Positions 36,714-47,815 of a stretch of 64,000 nucleotides of DNA are shown piece after piece (position 1 is the stretch's first letter; every line of letters starts with the position of its first letter). A model generated the notes under the pieces. That model worked only from the letters and a program-made list of their open reading frames with translations, was not told where the DNA came from and did no database searches. The position numbers were made by a program, and so were the translations under genes. This DNA is from Dromiciops gliroides (Eukaryota; Chordata; Mammalia; Microbiotheria; Microbiotheriidae). Location of the stretch: positions 460,939,830-461,003,829 of the forward strand of contig NC_057861.1 of NCBI RefSeq assembly GCF_019393635.1. The letters are read 5' to 3'.

Positions 36714-36975
36714 CAATGGACAGCTAAGTGGTACAGTGGATAGTGCAACAGGCCTGTAGTCAGGAAGTCTTTACTTCAAATCTGGTCTCAGAAACTTATT
36801 AGCTGTGTGACTGTGGGCAAGTCACTTAACCCTGTTTGCCCCAGTTTCCTTATCCGCAAAATGAACTGGAAAGGGAAATGTCAAACCACTCTAGTATCTT
36901 TGCTAAGAAAACCCCCAAATGTGGTCACAGAGTCAGACACAACTGAAAAGACTGAACGACAACAGCAACAAATTA
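36714..36975 (+). repeat. Mar1-type CORE-SINE
   Basis: ACAGCTAAGTGGTACAGTGG head, GTGTGACTGTGGGCAAG, CTTTGCTAAGAAAACCC, GTCAGACACAACTGAAAAG and CAACAGCAACAA tail. Confidence 0.87.
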
Positions 36976-37164
36976 GATTTTATTGCTACTTGTGGAACAC
37001 TTGTGGAAAATAGACTTATAGCACATAATTAGTACACTTCCTTTTCTGAGCATACAATTCCTAAATGTGCTATTTCTTGAGTATAGGTTAGCCCTACTTC
37101 AACAGGCATACTCCTTGAAATCACCCACTGTCCTAGGCTAAGGATCTCCTTTATTTCTTAAAGA

Positions 37165-37610
37165 GCACAATAGCATCCCAACTGAGCTTGCAACTGGTAT
37201 TGAAGATGGAAGTAGTAGAGAATACGCTGCCCATTGAAAAGCAAGACAAGGGAGTAAAGCAGATTAATCCATGAAACAGAGATGTAACACTCTATGAAGA
37301 TGAAACCAAGCCTAGTAGCAGAATAATGCCTTCAGAACAGACACCAACCACACTCAGCAGTGAGTCTCATCAGGATTCTACAAAGCAAGAAATGGCATTA
37401 AGGTCATGCAATTCTGGAGCTGTGAGTTGCCTTAACCACATGTGTTCTCTATGTGTGTGTTTCACTACTATTGTACATTAAGTTCATGCTAGTTCTTGCT
37501 TTGTCATTTAAATAAATCCCCTTACTTAGTTAATTGAGACTACTGGCTGATTTTTAATGGGAAGTTCATAGTGCAGGCTCATGAGCTATAGTGTTAGAAG
37601 TACAGACCAA
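37165..37610 (+). mobile_element. LTR-like element, unassigned family, copy 1
   Basis: Shares ordered blocks with 41935-42600. Examples are GAGATGTAACACTCTATGAAG, GAGTTGCCTTAACCACATG, GAGACTACTGGCTGATTTTT and CATGAGCTATAGTGTTAG. An AATAAA lies at about 37512. Ends are not defined. Confidence 0.5.
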
Positions 37611-38849
37611 TAGTTATCCTTAGAATCTGAAAAGCAGCCACCATCTTAGGACCCAAACTTTAAGTATGGAATGCTGAGTTCGGGACGTAGACCACAATAA
37701 GGGAGTATTTGGATATTTTAAACAATATTTTGTGGGATCACTGTTAAAAAAATAGATGACATTGAAAAATGAGGAAAACTCCATTGCAAAGGAATTCTGG
37801 ATGCTAGGTGAACATCATTTTCTATAGGCTATAGAGTCATCAGACACATTAATATGACTCCTATTACCAAGTTTAACTAATACTAAGGACCAACCCTGGC
37901 TGCTGCTACAGGGTCTGTGACAAATGATAAGAACATTATTGATTTCACCTGCAGGGTCCTCATAATTTATTCTCTCTAGAGAAGGCGAACTTTGTGTGAG
38001 CAGCTGTATTAGAAATATAAACACAGTCCTGTAAATTCAGACTAATGTAAACATCAAGACCTTTGATGTTTTCATATATTTGAGGAATCTTACTTTTGGG
38101 GGAAATAAAAAGGATTCTGATAAAGATGGATTTTACAGAATTAGAAATCATAGGCTATCCTATTCCAAATTCAAACCCCAACCTTGAGCAGTTTTCCTTT
38201 GGAAACCTTTTTCCCTAGGCATCTCCTGATAAGCAACTTAGACAATTTTGACCTGTAAGTACCACTGTAAGCCTGCTTAGAAAAAACAAACAGCACGGTT
38301 TCTCATTTTTCTTTTTGATGGAAGCGGTACAGGGAATCTGAGAAATCCCTATACAGTCTATTTATTTTGTTCTAAATCCTAATGACAGATTTCACATTGA
38401 AGCTCATTCAAGAGCAGGACATTACTTATAGCAAAGTCAACATCGGAAAATAAAAATGAGTGGCTGATTCTAGTCCAGACCAAGTTAGATTACTACCCCC
38501 ATCCTTAATTCTGTCACAGAACTTCTCAGAGATATGAAAACATCATCCCACTGTCATATTAAAACATCAGAATTTACCACTAAATGGTAGGAACTGCAGA
38601 AATGGTTGATTAATAATGTTTATTGGGTGGTCTACCTCATTACAGACCTCTATGAAGTGAGACTAGATAAAAAGAGGAGACAGTTTCTGCTCTGGAAAGT
38701 TCTGTATTCCAGGTATGGGAGAAAACATATTAAAAACAACAACCTTTTGAGTCAGTAAAGCCTCTATTTCAAAAAAGGATACAGCTCTATGCTATGTATA
38801 CAGATAGAATTAAAATCTTGGTTGATTTTCTTTCCTGCTTTTTGTTTTT

Positions 38850-38990
38850 CCACTTTAAAGCTTTGTTACAAAGGAAGATTGGTTTGGAGGGGTAGAGGAA
38901 GAATACATTTGGAAATGAATATGATGTAAAAACAAAAGATATCCATAAAAATAAGTCTTAAAGACTTAAACACAAAAATGTATCTTTATC
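38850..38990 (+). mobile_element. L1 3' tail fragment, tentative
   Basis: GATGTAAAAACAAAAGATAT and ATAAAAATAAGTCTT resemble the A-rich 3' ends of marsupial L1. A similar piece is at 39475-39550. Confidence 0.35.
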
Positions 38991-39039
38991 CTTGTATTTT
39001 TTTAAAGAAAAAGGATGTAGTTCGATTATATATTCTTTA

Positions 39040-39170
39040 TTGCTCTCAACAACCCCATAAGACAAGTAGTATAGATGTTGTTGTCCCTATTTAGAGACAA
39101 GGAAACTGGAGCACAGAGAAACTAATAAGTGTCAGAACTGTGATTCCAGCATATAGTTTTTGACTTCAAT
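39040..39170 (-). repeat. MIR fragment
   Basis: CAACAACCCCATAAGACAAG, then GAGACAAGGAAACTGGAGC. Confidence 0.5.
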
Positions 39171-39189
39171 AAGTTCTGGAAAAGTCAAT

Positions 39190-39241
39190 AAGGGGATCAT
39201 GGTACAAAAATATTATTAAGGGGATCATGGCACAAAAATAA
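39190..39241. repeat. 28-bp tandem duplication
   Basis: TAAGGGGATCATGG(T/C)ACAAA appears twice with a 28-bp period (39190 and 39218). Confidence 0.85.
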
Positions 39242-39584
39242 AATAAAAAACTGGAATAGTATCAAGTGTACCAGGAAACAAAAATATGTGTCAAGGAGTC
39301 TTGGGGCAGGGAAGAAAAGGGTATCATAGCATCATAGGTTTAGAATTAAAAGAGACCCAAGAAGCCAATATTTCCAACCATCTCATTTTATAGCTGAGGA
39401 AACTGAAGCAAATAGAAATATTCTTTGTTATAAGGATATAACTCTCTGGGAGGGGCAAGGGAAAAGGTTACAGGTGGAAATAAATGATGGTGATGTAAAA
39501 AGAAATTATGTCAATAGAAATCCAATTTAAAAAATTTCTTTAAATGAAGGTAGTAGATACCCTGAAAAAGAGAACAGAAAAGAG

Positions 39585-39705
39585 AGAACTGAGGTGAAAT
39601 GGCTTGCCCATAGTCACAAACATATTAAATGTCAAAAGGCAGAATTTAAACCCAAGTCCTTCTGATTCCTAGTCCAGTGTCCTATTCACGATACCATGCT
39701 GGGCA
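39585..39705 (-). repeat. MIR fragment
   Basis: AACTGAGGTGAAATGGCTTG, CCATAGTCACAAAC and CCTTCTGATTCCTAGTCC. Confidence 0.6.
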
Positions 39706-39790
39706 CAAGACTGACCATAATGGTTTTAAATCTAAAGAAAATAATTGCAGGAGGAAGTAAGGAGTGAAATATAGCTTTTAATGAAAATTT

Positions 39791-40055
39791 TAGAGGCAGT
39801 GTTGTATAGTGGATAGAGGACCAAGACTAAAGTCTGGAAGACTCCTCTTGCTAGGTTCAAATCTGGCCTTAGACACTTATTAGCTGTGTGACCCTGGGCA
39901 AGTCACTTAGCCCTGTCTGCCTCAGTTTCCTCATCTGTAAAATGAGCTGGAGAAGGAAACAGCAAACCACTCCAGTATCTTTGCCAAGAAAATTCCAAAT
40001 GGAGTCATGAAGGGTGAAGACATGACTGAAACAACTGAACAACAATTGTTGAAGA
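39791..40055 (+). repeat. Mar1-type CORE-SINE
   Basis: TTGTATAGTGGATAGAGG head, GTGTGACCCTGGGCAAG, TCATCTGTAAAATGAGCTG, CTTTGCCAAGAAAATTCC and CTGAACAACAATTG tail. Confidence 0.88.
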
Positions 40056-41075
40056 ACAATTACCAATCTGAACTGATAGAGTTTCTTTACATGTAGCCCC
40101 CTATATCATGAAAGAAAAATGTGTAAGTAGAATCAAGGACTAAGAATAGAAGATAGAACACATTTAACAAAACAGTGAATGTCAATAAAAATCCAATTAA
40201 AAAAATTTTAAACCAAAGCAGTGTAAAACGTGGAAAAGAGAATGGAGGAGAAAAAACTAAAAAAAAACCCAACAAACCAAACAAAAAAACCAAAAAAAGA
40301 GTCAATAAGAATTACAGAAATGCCAAAAGATAGAAAAATTGGAAAAAACATGTGAGACTTTTATAATAAAAAGCAATTGGTCTGGATCCAGAATCCTGAA
40401 TGATAGGGAAATGAGAGGTTTCCTAAGGGTAACTGATTTGCCACACCAAAGGATAAAGAACCACAAAATGAAGAAAACTCAGTAATGTCAGGAATAGGAT
40501 AAGCCAAAGAACCCAACACAAGGCAATTCTTACAAAAAAAGTAACCCAATACCAACTTAGCAAGTCATTCCTGGTATTTTCTACCTGGGTCTCCCCTGTC
40601 TGTCATAGTTCAGGACTGGTCTGGGACCTCCCTATAGAGCTTTGTGGCTGATTCTGGTAGACTCCCTAGTGTTGAGGTGAATCATGGAGTTTCCATGTTC
40701 TCAGAGCAGGCAGAGGTGGGAAAATGCCCATTTGGTTTCCATTCTCTCACAGTGGGTGTATTGGCCTGGAGCAATGACAAATGCAGCACTGAGGGGGAAA
40801 AGGCAGCAAAAAGAAGTGAGGAAGGGGGAGATGAGATTCAAGGGCAAAAGCTTCTCAAGGCAACATCTTGGTAGTGTCCTGGGAGATGTTCCATGATCAC
40901 CTCATGACCTTGTGGCCAACCCAGTGATTAAGGAAAGATAATTGTAGAATGGACCTCAGAAGATTAGGATAGAGAAACTTGGAAAATAAGAGCAATGACA
41001 ATAGCTACTCAGAGTGTCTCTATAACAATATTGGAAGAACTAGAGAATCTAAGAAGAAATAGAACCTTTGCTTCA

Positions 41076-41716
41076 TGTCACAGGGGAAATTGGTGATGTG
41101 GGTGTCCTTAGGTATTCCTTTTTAAAGAAATAAAGAAATACACCTTCTCGGGGGCAGCTAGGTGGCACAGTGGATAGAGCACTGGCCCTGAGTCAGGAAT
41201 ACCTGAGTTCTAATCCGGCCTCAGACACTTAACATTTACTAGCTGTGTGACCCTGGGCAAGTCACTTAACCCCAATTGCCTCAATTAAAAAAAAAAAAAG
41301 AAATACACCTTCTTGCACACAAATCCAATTAGAATAAAATAATCTTTTATTTAGGTGCTAGAGAAAGGAGATGAAGAAAGAAGTCAAGGACTTCTCTTGA
41401 GGGGAGATGGTTCCAGAGACATGATTTTCTGAGATACCTATCTCCTTGAACAGAAGAAAATCAAAAGCTTTTATAGATGGTAGATGGGGTGACCATCTGA
41501 TAATGGAAAGTTCCCTTTGGGGGTGGGGAAAGCTTGAATGAGAGGTGGTGGTCCAGACTTCTGGAGTTATGTCTGTCCCCTGGTGCTAATCAGGCAGAAG
41601 CCATGCCTAATGGGCTTGTCTCCCTTACTTCTCAAGGTATGTCTGTCCTTCAGTTTATCTGGTCAGTTTAAACTTTAAAAATCCCAAATTCCTTGATATG
41701 TCCCAACTCCATAACA
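41076..41716 (-). mobile_element. Solo LTR with 5-bp target duplication
   Basis: TG…CA element (TGTCACAGG to CCATAACA on plus) flanked by CTTCA at 41071-41075 and 41717-41721. TATAAAAG on minus at about 41470 and AATAAA on minus at about 41345 set the minus orientation. A SINE at 41149-41296 interrupts it. Two relatives lie at 45085-46475. No viral genes are present. Confidence 0.83.
41149..41296 (+). repeat. Short marsupial SINE inside the LTR
   Basis: AAAGAAATACACCTTCT is at 41132-41148 and 41297-41313. Removing the SINE restores a continuous LTR. Confidence 0.95.
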
Positions 41717-41934
41717 CTTCAGGTTGATATATCCATGATAACTGACAATAAAAAGAAGGTAGAGCTTTGATTCCTTGAAATATTCTAGAATTGATCGGAG
41801 GTTGGTGAGCATTCAGAAGGGGAAGTAGTGATTACAGAGAACCAGCATGCCAGGTGGACCTTATCACTGAGAGCTCCTAAGGGAACAGTTCTAGAGCAGC
41901 TTCTGCCTCTAGGCCTAAAGTTCTCTGTTCTTTC

Positions 41935-42600
41935 CAAAAGGCCACAGTAGCACTCCAGCTGAAAGAGCACAGTAACATTCAGCTGAACCTGGGCCTGGGG
42001 GAACTGGAGACATCAAAGAGTAAGCCCTGGGAATCTAGGCAATCTATCTCTAGAAAAGATTCCATGCCTTGTGAGACTCCCATACCAGCAGCTGAACAAC
42101 CTATTTGGCCCATCCAGCATCAGATAAACCCGTCCAATAGAGATACCACTCCCTATGAAGAATAAGCCCAGGTAAGACACTTAATCTATTTGAGGAATTG
42201 TGCTATGCTGGAAACCAGCCATTCTAGTAGTGGAGAAACTTGTCCATCACTGATACTAATACCATGTCCTTTAGAGAGCTTCATGAGAACTCTCTGAGAA
42301 AGAAAGGATATTGAGACCCCGATATTCTGAATTCTGAATTGCCTTAGTCAAACATGTTCCCTACATTTGTACCTTACTACTACTGTGTTTTAAGTTTGTG
42401 CCTACTCTCCTCACTTTGGGAATCTTTGAGGGAGCATGTGCCTCAGGTTTGGGGGAAAATGCTTTGATACTTTTGTTCTTGCTACACCATGTGAGTAATG
42501 GTCTTTTCTAAGAGTTTTTTGAGTCTACTGGCTAATTGTTAATGGGGAGCACAAGGGTAGGGGCTCATCAGCTACAGTGTTAGGAGTAGTTAATCAACAA
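41935..42600 (+). mobile_element. LTR-like element, unassigned family, copy 2
   Basis: The longest of three related copies in the window (37165-37610, 47640-47815). It ends with GAGTCTACTGGCTAATTG, GGGGAGCACAAGG and CTCATCAGCTACAGTGTTAG. Confidence 0.5.
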
Positions 42601-43086
42601 CAGAGTTGCCTCTAGACAAGTCAGAATTTTATGTAAATTTGTAGAATTGTTTGTGAGCAATATGTCTGAAGGTAACAAAAGTTACAAAAAGAACTATGCC
42701 CACTGAGTCATCAAAAACAAAGAAAAAAAGAGCTGTATTCATAGACTTTCAAAGTTGTATTTTTTGGTGATGATGAAAATCTCAGAAGTAGCCTAAATAT
42801 GAACAAGGGAATGATTAAATAAATTACATTATATTAATGTAGCATCACAGGTAACAAGACATAAAGGATAGAAATCTGGCTCCTGAATCAGAGTGAAGGG
42901 CCCCCAGGGAGCTGCAAAAGAAGACATAAAGGAGAGACTTGAGACAAAGACAAACTGCTCTTACTTGCTCTGGGTCAGCCCTATTTACCTTCAGCTGGGA
43001 AGAGACAAATAGAAACTGAGCTGAGACATTTTTGTTATGCTCAAGGCCAGGAATGATTGCCACTCTACATGATTTAGGAAGATTTT

Positions 43087-43250
43087 TTTTTTTTTTTAGT
43101 GAGGCAATTGGGGTTAAGTGACTTGCCCAGGGTCACACAGCTAGTAAGTGTTAAGCGTCTGAGGTGATTTGAACTCAGGTACTCCTGACTCCAGGGCAGG
43201 TGTTCTATCCACTGCATCATCTAGCTGCCCCTCACCATCTAGCTGCCCCT
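43087..43250 (-). repeat. Short marsupial SINE with duplicated head
   Basis: GATTTAGGAAGATTTT is at 43071-43086 and 43251-43266. The 15-bp head CATCTAGCTGCCCCT occurs twice (43218-43232, 43236-43250), separated by CAC. Confidence 0.95.
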
Positions 43251-43432
43251 GATTTAGGAAGATTTTAAAAAGAAGGATATAGCAGATGGATCATACTTAA
43301 CCATTCCCCTATTGTTGCATAGTTATGCTTCTAGCAAAGGAGCTGTTCACAGGGAATTTAATTTTGATATCACTGTACTTATGAATAGTCACTATACTTA
43401 CGTACAGGGAAAAGTGCAGATTAAATACTTCT

Positions 43433-43582
43433 TTTTTTTTTTTTTTGCGGGGCAATGGGGGTTAAGTGACTTGCCCAGGGTCACACAGCTAGTAATTGTC
43501 AAGTGTCTGAGGCCGGATTTGAACTCAGGTACTCCTGAATCCAGGGCCATTGCTTTATCCACTGCTCCACCTAGCTGCCCCC
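43433..43582 (-). repeat. Short marsupial SINE
   Basis: TAAATACTTCT is at 43422-43432 and 43583-43593. Confidence 0.95.
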
Positions 43583-44087
43583 TAAATACTTCTAATATAT
43601 CACCGCTTAAGGACAACCAGGTAGCAGACAACAGAGAAAAAAACTCACAGTAAATTCCTAAATTAGCTCATCTCTATATTGAACAAACTTTATTATCTCT
43701 GCCTTGGATATTTACCCTCCCTTTATTTTGCAAGAAAGGTAACAGAATGATTTCCTTTGACTAATTTCCCTCCCGGTCTCCTTTTTTTCTCTGGATTAAA
43801 CTGGAATCTCTTTTACATTTCTGAAGAGTTTAAGAATGTCAATCAGGAGAATACACTTTGTCTTTGGGAGGGCAGACCGAGGGTTAATTCTCTAGCCAGG
43901 GAGCCAAGTACTAGAAAGCCTAGGCTGTACAACATATACATAATAAAGGCAGGAATGTGGCTGGGCAGAGGAAAGATAAAGACCTTGCCCTGTGGGCAAA
44001 GTTTTATTTCTGTCCTTCACAGCAGGGTCTCCTCCTCCCCAATCCTTTCTAACTCATCTATTTGGGTGAGAAGAATAAAAGAAACAT

Positions 44088-44248
44088 ACATTTAGAGCTA
44101 GAAGTTACCTTAGCTCTTGTCTAGTCTAATTCCTTCATTTTGCAGATGAAGAAATTAGGACTCAGAGATGTAAAGTTCCTTTTTCAGTGTTACCAGGCAG
44201 TAAATACCAGAGAAGGATTTGAACTCAAGGCTTTCACACTACAAATCA
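44088..44248 (-). repeat. MIR element
   Basis: CATTTTGCAGATGAAGAAATT, GGACTCAGAGATGTAAAG and GGATTTGAACTCAAGGC. Confidence 0.65.
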
Positions 44249-44467
44249 TCCATGAAGGGAGAGAAACTGGGAATGCATACCCTGAGAACTCAGGAAGTTT
44301 GTTGGGAGGTGGATGGGGGTTAGGTGTAGTCTGGCCAATGGAGACTAATAGGGGAGACTCAGAGAATGCCCATCTTAAATGAGAAAAATGATCTCCAAAG
44401 AAGAGGCAAATTCCAGAAAGTTTAGTTTAAAAAAAAAAAGTTTGAGCCTGGGGGCACTAGTAGCTGG

Positions 44468-44872
44468 ATGTGAGGGAAAAATTCATCCTCTTCTCAATAA
44501 TTCTCAGGAACTCAGCAGCAAGGTGACAAAGGCTTTATTTTCTCCTCATGAGAAGGAGGCACCCTAGTGTGCAGCTAGTGGGTGCCCCGAAAGGGGGCTC
44601 GCAGGCCCTGTTTTATACCCTAGTCCCTAACGCGAATGGACCTTCCCCTTTTTCATCACTGGTCGGGGTTACAATCTACGGGGAAAAACTAGCTAATCAG
44701 AACGCAGTATTCCTACCCCTCTTCCTTGTATGGGCATAACTCAGGAGTAGACCTTATACTTCCTTATATGGACAGAACTCTGGAGAGGACCTAATTGAGA
44801 CCAGGGCTCCTTGAACCATGTGACCTTGCTAACCTGAGGGGGAGGAGGGGATCTGAGACTATGTCCTACAAA
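44468..44872 (-). mobile_element. LTR-like element with TATA and polyadenylation signals
   Basis: On minus, TATAAAACAGGGCC at about 44620 is followed 85 bp downstream by AATAAAGCC at about 44535, the spacing of an LTR promoter and poly(A) signal. The sequence is GC-richer than its surroundings. Boundaries (TGTGAGGG to CAAACA) are tentative and no target duplication was seen. Confidence 0.5.
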
Positions 44873-45084
44873 CAGGTCAGGGAAGTATGACTGACTGTTA
44901 TATCCACATTGAGAGGAGACAACTACCCATTTCTCACACTGGAACTGACAGCTCTGTAGCTAGAGAACAGGTAATCTCATCAGCTCCCATCTTCCTTCTG
45001 CCCATGATTCTCAGATCTACTTATAAAGCCCTAACCTCTCTCCTGACCTCTCCCCAACTGTCTATTAGACATCTTGAAATGGAT

Positions 45085-45684
45085 TGTGTTATGGGGGGAA
45101 ATGGGGTAAGGGTTTGGAGTAGGGGCTTGGGATCCTTAGGAATTCCTCTTTAAAGAATTACACCCTCTTGCACACAAAAGCAGTTAAAATAAGATGGTAG
45201 TTTATTTCAGGGCAAGGGAAGGGAGGGGAAGGGAAACCATGAAGGAAATCCTTGGACTTCTCATGGGGAGAGAGGTATGGCACAAAGCATGTGGCTTTGA
45301 GATACCAATCTCCTCGAGCAGGAGACTGGCAGGTACTTTTATAGAGGACTGATGGGGGGTGGGGTGACCATTTGACTGTGGAAAATTCCTTTAGTGAGGG
45401 AGGACCATCCCCCACTGGCGGTGGCTAGGGGAATTGAGTGTGGGGTGGCTATGGAGCTCTCAAACCATCTCTCTCTTCAGGACACAAAGGCAGTAGCCAC
45501 AGCCAAACTTATCTCCCCAGGGGTAAGGGAGACCAGAATTAAGGGTGGAGGTCCCTAAAATAGCTCAGTCCAATCTGGTTCTGCTTATCTCTCTAGGCAT
45601 ATCTGTCCTCTGGTTTAGTTTCTCAAGGAGAAGATTCCTCGATGTGCCTCAGAGAACTTCTGGGGTACTCTGGGCCCCATGGCA
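45085..45684 (-). mobile_element. LTR, left member of a tandem pair
   Basis: Related to the LTR at 41076-41716 (shared GGAATTCCTCTTTAAAG, CACCCTCTTGCACACAAA, GAGATACCAATCTCCT). TATAAAAG on minus at about 45340. Starts TGTGTTATGG and ends near CCCATGGCA. Preceded by GGAT. Confidence 0.75.
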
Positions 45685-45774
45685 GATTGTTACTGGGGAA
45701 ATGGGTGGTGGTCTTTAGGTATTCCTCTTTAAAGGTTTACACCCTTTCACACACAAATCCAATTAGGATAAAAA

Positions 45775-45925
45775 AATATATGTGTATATATATATATATA
45801 TAAAAACATATACATATGTATACATACATAGATATACACATACACAAACACATATACATACATATACACACATATATGTACATATATACATACATACATA
45901 CATACATACACACACATATATAAAA
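45775..45925. repeat. (TA)n/(CATA)n microsatellite
   Basis: About 150 bp of AT, TACA and ACAC units within the LTR. The Tyr/Ile/Cys/Met-rich frame across it is an artefact. Confidence 0.97.
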
Positions 45926-45966
45926 TTTAGGCTTAGACCAAGAGAAAAGTAAAAAACTTCTCTCTA

Positions 45967-46113
45967 GGGCAGCTAGGTGGCACAGTGGATAAAGCACCAG
46001 CCCTGGGTTCAGGAAGACCTGAGTTAAAATCTGGCCTCAGACACTTGAAACTTACTAGCTGTGTGACCTTGGGCAAATCACTTAACCCTCATTGCCCCCC
46101 CCCTCCAAAAAAA
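45967..46113 (+). repeat. Short marsupial SINE inside an LTR
   Basis: Head GGGCAGCTAGGTGGC, tail C-rich then poly-A. The flanks share TCTCTC. Removing it rejoins ACTTCTCTCGAGGGGAGATG as in the 41076 LTR. Confidence 0.92.
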
Positions 46114-46485
46114 AATCTCTCGAGGGGAGATGACACAGCGACATAATTCTCTGAGATACCTATATCCTCAAACAGGAGAAAGGCCATAGCTTTTACAGAT
46201 GGTAGATGACCAGATGGGGGTTACCACTTGACAATGGAAAGTTCCCCTTGGGGATGGGGAAAGCTTGAGTGAAGGCTTGTATTAGAGGGTTTCTGGAGTT
46301 ATCTCTGTCTTCTGGGGATCAGGCAGCAGCCACACCTAATGGGCTTATCTCCCTTACTTCTCGAGGTTTGTCTGTCCTTTAGTTTAGCTTCTGAAGGAGT
46401 TACCCCAGATCCCTGTCCTTTAGTTTAGTTGGCCAGTTTAAACTTTAATAGTCTCAAATTCCCAACCCCATAACAGGATGTTCTA

Positions 46486-46704
46486 TTGTTGTTGAGTGGT
46501 GTCTGACTCTTGATGACCCCATTGGAGTTATCTTGGCAGAGATACTGGAATAGTTTGCCATTTCATTCACTAGTTCATTTTACATATGAGGTAAAGTGAC
46601 TTGCCCAGGTTCACACAGCTAGTAAGTATCTGAGGCCATATTTGAACTCAGGAAGTCTTCCTGAATCCATGCCCAGTACTGTATCTACTTTGCCACCTAG
46701 ACAT
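46486..46704 (-). repeat. Mar1-type CORE-SINE inside L2
   Basis: TTGTTGTTGAGTGGTGTCTG, CCATTGGAGTTATCTTGGC, GACTTGCCCAGGTTCAC and a head at GCCACCTAGAC. Confidence 0.85.
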
Positions 46705-47127
46705 CTTAAAACCAACATGTCCCAAACTGAACTCATTATCTTTCCTCCTAACTTCTCTATTTCTATCCATTTGTACCATCATCCTCCCAGTTACCAGGTT
46801 CAAAACTTAGATGTTATCCTCTACTCCTCACTCTTTCTCAGACCCCCATATCCAATCAGTTGTCAAGTCCCATTGTTTCAAGCTTCACCACTTCTTTCAT
46901 ATAGCCCCCTTCTCTCCTTTGACACTGACACTGCCTTATTGCAGTCTTTTAACACCTCATGCCTGGGCTATTGCAATAATTAGTCTCTGCCTCATCTCTC
47001 CCACTTCAGTCCATTCTCTTCTCAGCTGATAAAGTGATTTTCCTGAAGTTCAGGTCTGGCCATGTCATGTCTTCATGACACCCTTCCTACTACCTCAATA
47101 AATTCCAGTGGTTTTGAATCAAATCCA

Positions 47128-47203
47128 GTGGATTTGACTTCAGGAAGGTGAGTCTCCCTGACTCCAGGCCCAGTGCTCTATCCACTGAGCCACCTAGCTG
47201 CCC
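47128..47203 (-). repeat. CORE-SINE head fragment
   Basis: Only the tRNA-like half remains (CTCCCTGACTCCAGGCCC to GAGCCACCTAGCTGCCCC). Confidence 0.75.
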
Positions 47204-47475
47204 CAATTGCCATGTAATCAAAACTCAGTTTTAAACAAGGTTTTAAAGTGAAGTGACCCAGATTGACTCTGTACAAGATAATATGTCTTGTAAGGGAACA
47301 CTTAGGGGCCCATTGAGTACAACGTAACCTCATCAGAAGACATTGTTGGGTTCCAGTATTGGAGGAATACGTGGCCTGTCCATGAATGTGATAGGGAGAT
47401 AGGGACATTTATGTTTGTGTGCTTCTTCATAAATTTTCCCCACCTATGTCCACTCTTCCCACTGATAGTATTTCT

Positions 47476-47631
47476 TTTTTTTTTTTTTTTTTTTTTTTGC
47501 GGAGCAATGGGGGTTAAGTGACTTGCCCAGGGTCACACAGCTAGTAATTGTCAAGTGTCTCAGGCCGGATTTGAACTCAGGTCCTCCTGAATCCAGGGCC
47601 GGTGCTTTATCCACTGCACCAGCTAGCCGCC
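47476..47631 (-). repeat. Short marsupial SINE with 18-bp target-site duplication
   Basis: CCCACTGATAGTATTTCT is at 47458-47475 and 47632-47649. A 23-base T run (A tail on minus) is among the longest and least decayed in the window. Confidence 0.96.
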
Positions 47632-47639
47632 CCCACTGA

Positions 47640-47815
47640 TAGTATTTCTATTTGGGGAATGGTGCCCGGAAAGCTTATGTGGCAGATACTTGATTGCTTC
47701 TTTTCTTACTATGTTATTTCACTAAATGCCTTTGCTTTGAACTAATTGTGACCTCTAGCTGATTTAAAAAAAAAATAAACACATTAGTGCAGGTTCATGA
47801 GTTATGGTTTTGAAT
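47640..47815 (+). mobile_element. LTR-like element, unassigned family, copy 3 (3' end)
   Basis: CTGATTTAAAAAAAAAATAA and GTGCAGGTTCATGAGTTATG match the 3' ends of the copies at 37165-37610 and 41935-42600. Confidence 0.45.

Larger units (their letters stand above)
45688..46475 (-). mobile_element. LTR, right member of a tandem pair
   Basis: Starts TGTTACTGGGG and ends CCCATAACA, followed by GGAT. It is closer to the 41076 copy than to its neighbour. A microsatellite (45775-45925) and a SINE (45967-46113) lie inside it. Confidence 0.78.
44890..47110 (+). mobile_element. L2 LINE split by LTRs and a Mar1-type SINE
   Basis: L2 wording runs 44960-45084 (CATCAGCTCCCAT, ATTCTCAGATCTAC, AACCTCTCTCCTGA, TATTAGACATCTTG). 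It resumes after 46476 and again at 46700-47110 (CAACATGTCCCAAACTGAAC, CCAATCAGTTGTCAAGTCCC). Removing the LTR pair and the SINE joins the pieces in L2 order. No open frame remains. Confidence 0.75.

Noticed and set aside
43757-44095. A 112-codon plus-strand frame as a gene
   Set aside because: No recognisable domain, intergenic position between repeats, and it ends in a MIR fragment.
41722-45084. Retroviral gag/pol/env genes between the LTRs
   Set aside because: No reading frame with retroviral motifs was seen; the LTRs appear to be solo or independent insertions.
45737-45997. Frame rich in Tyr, Ile, Cys and Met
   Set aside because: Translation of the TA/CATA microsatellite inside an LTR.
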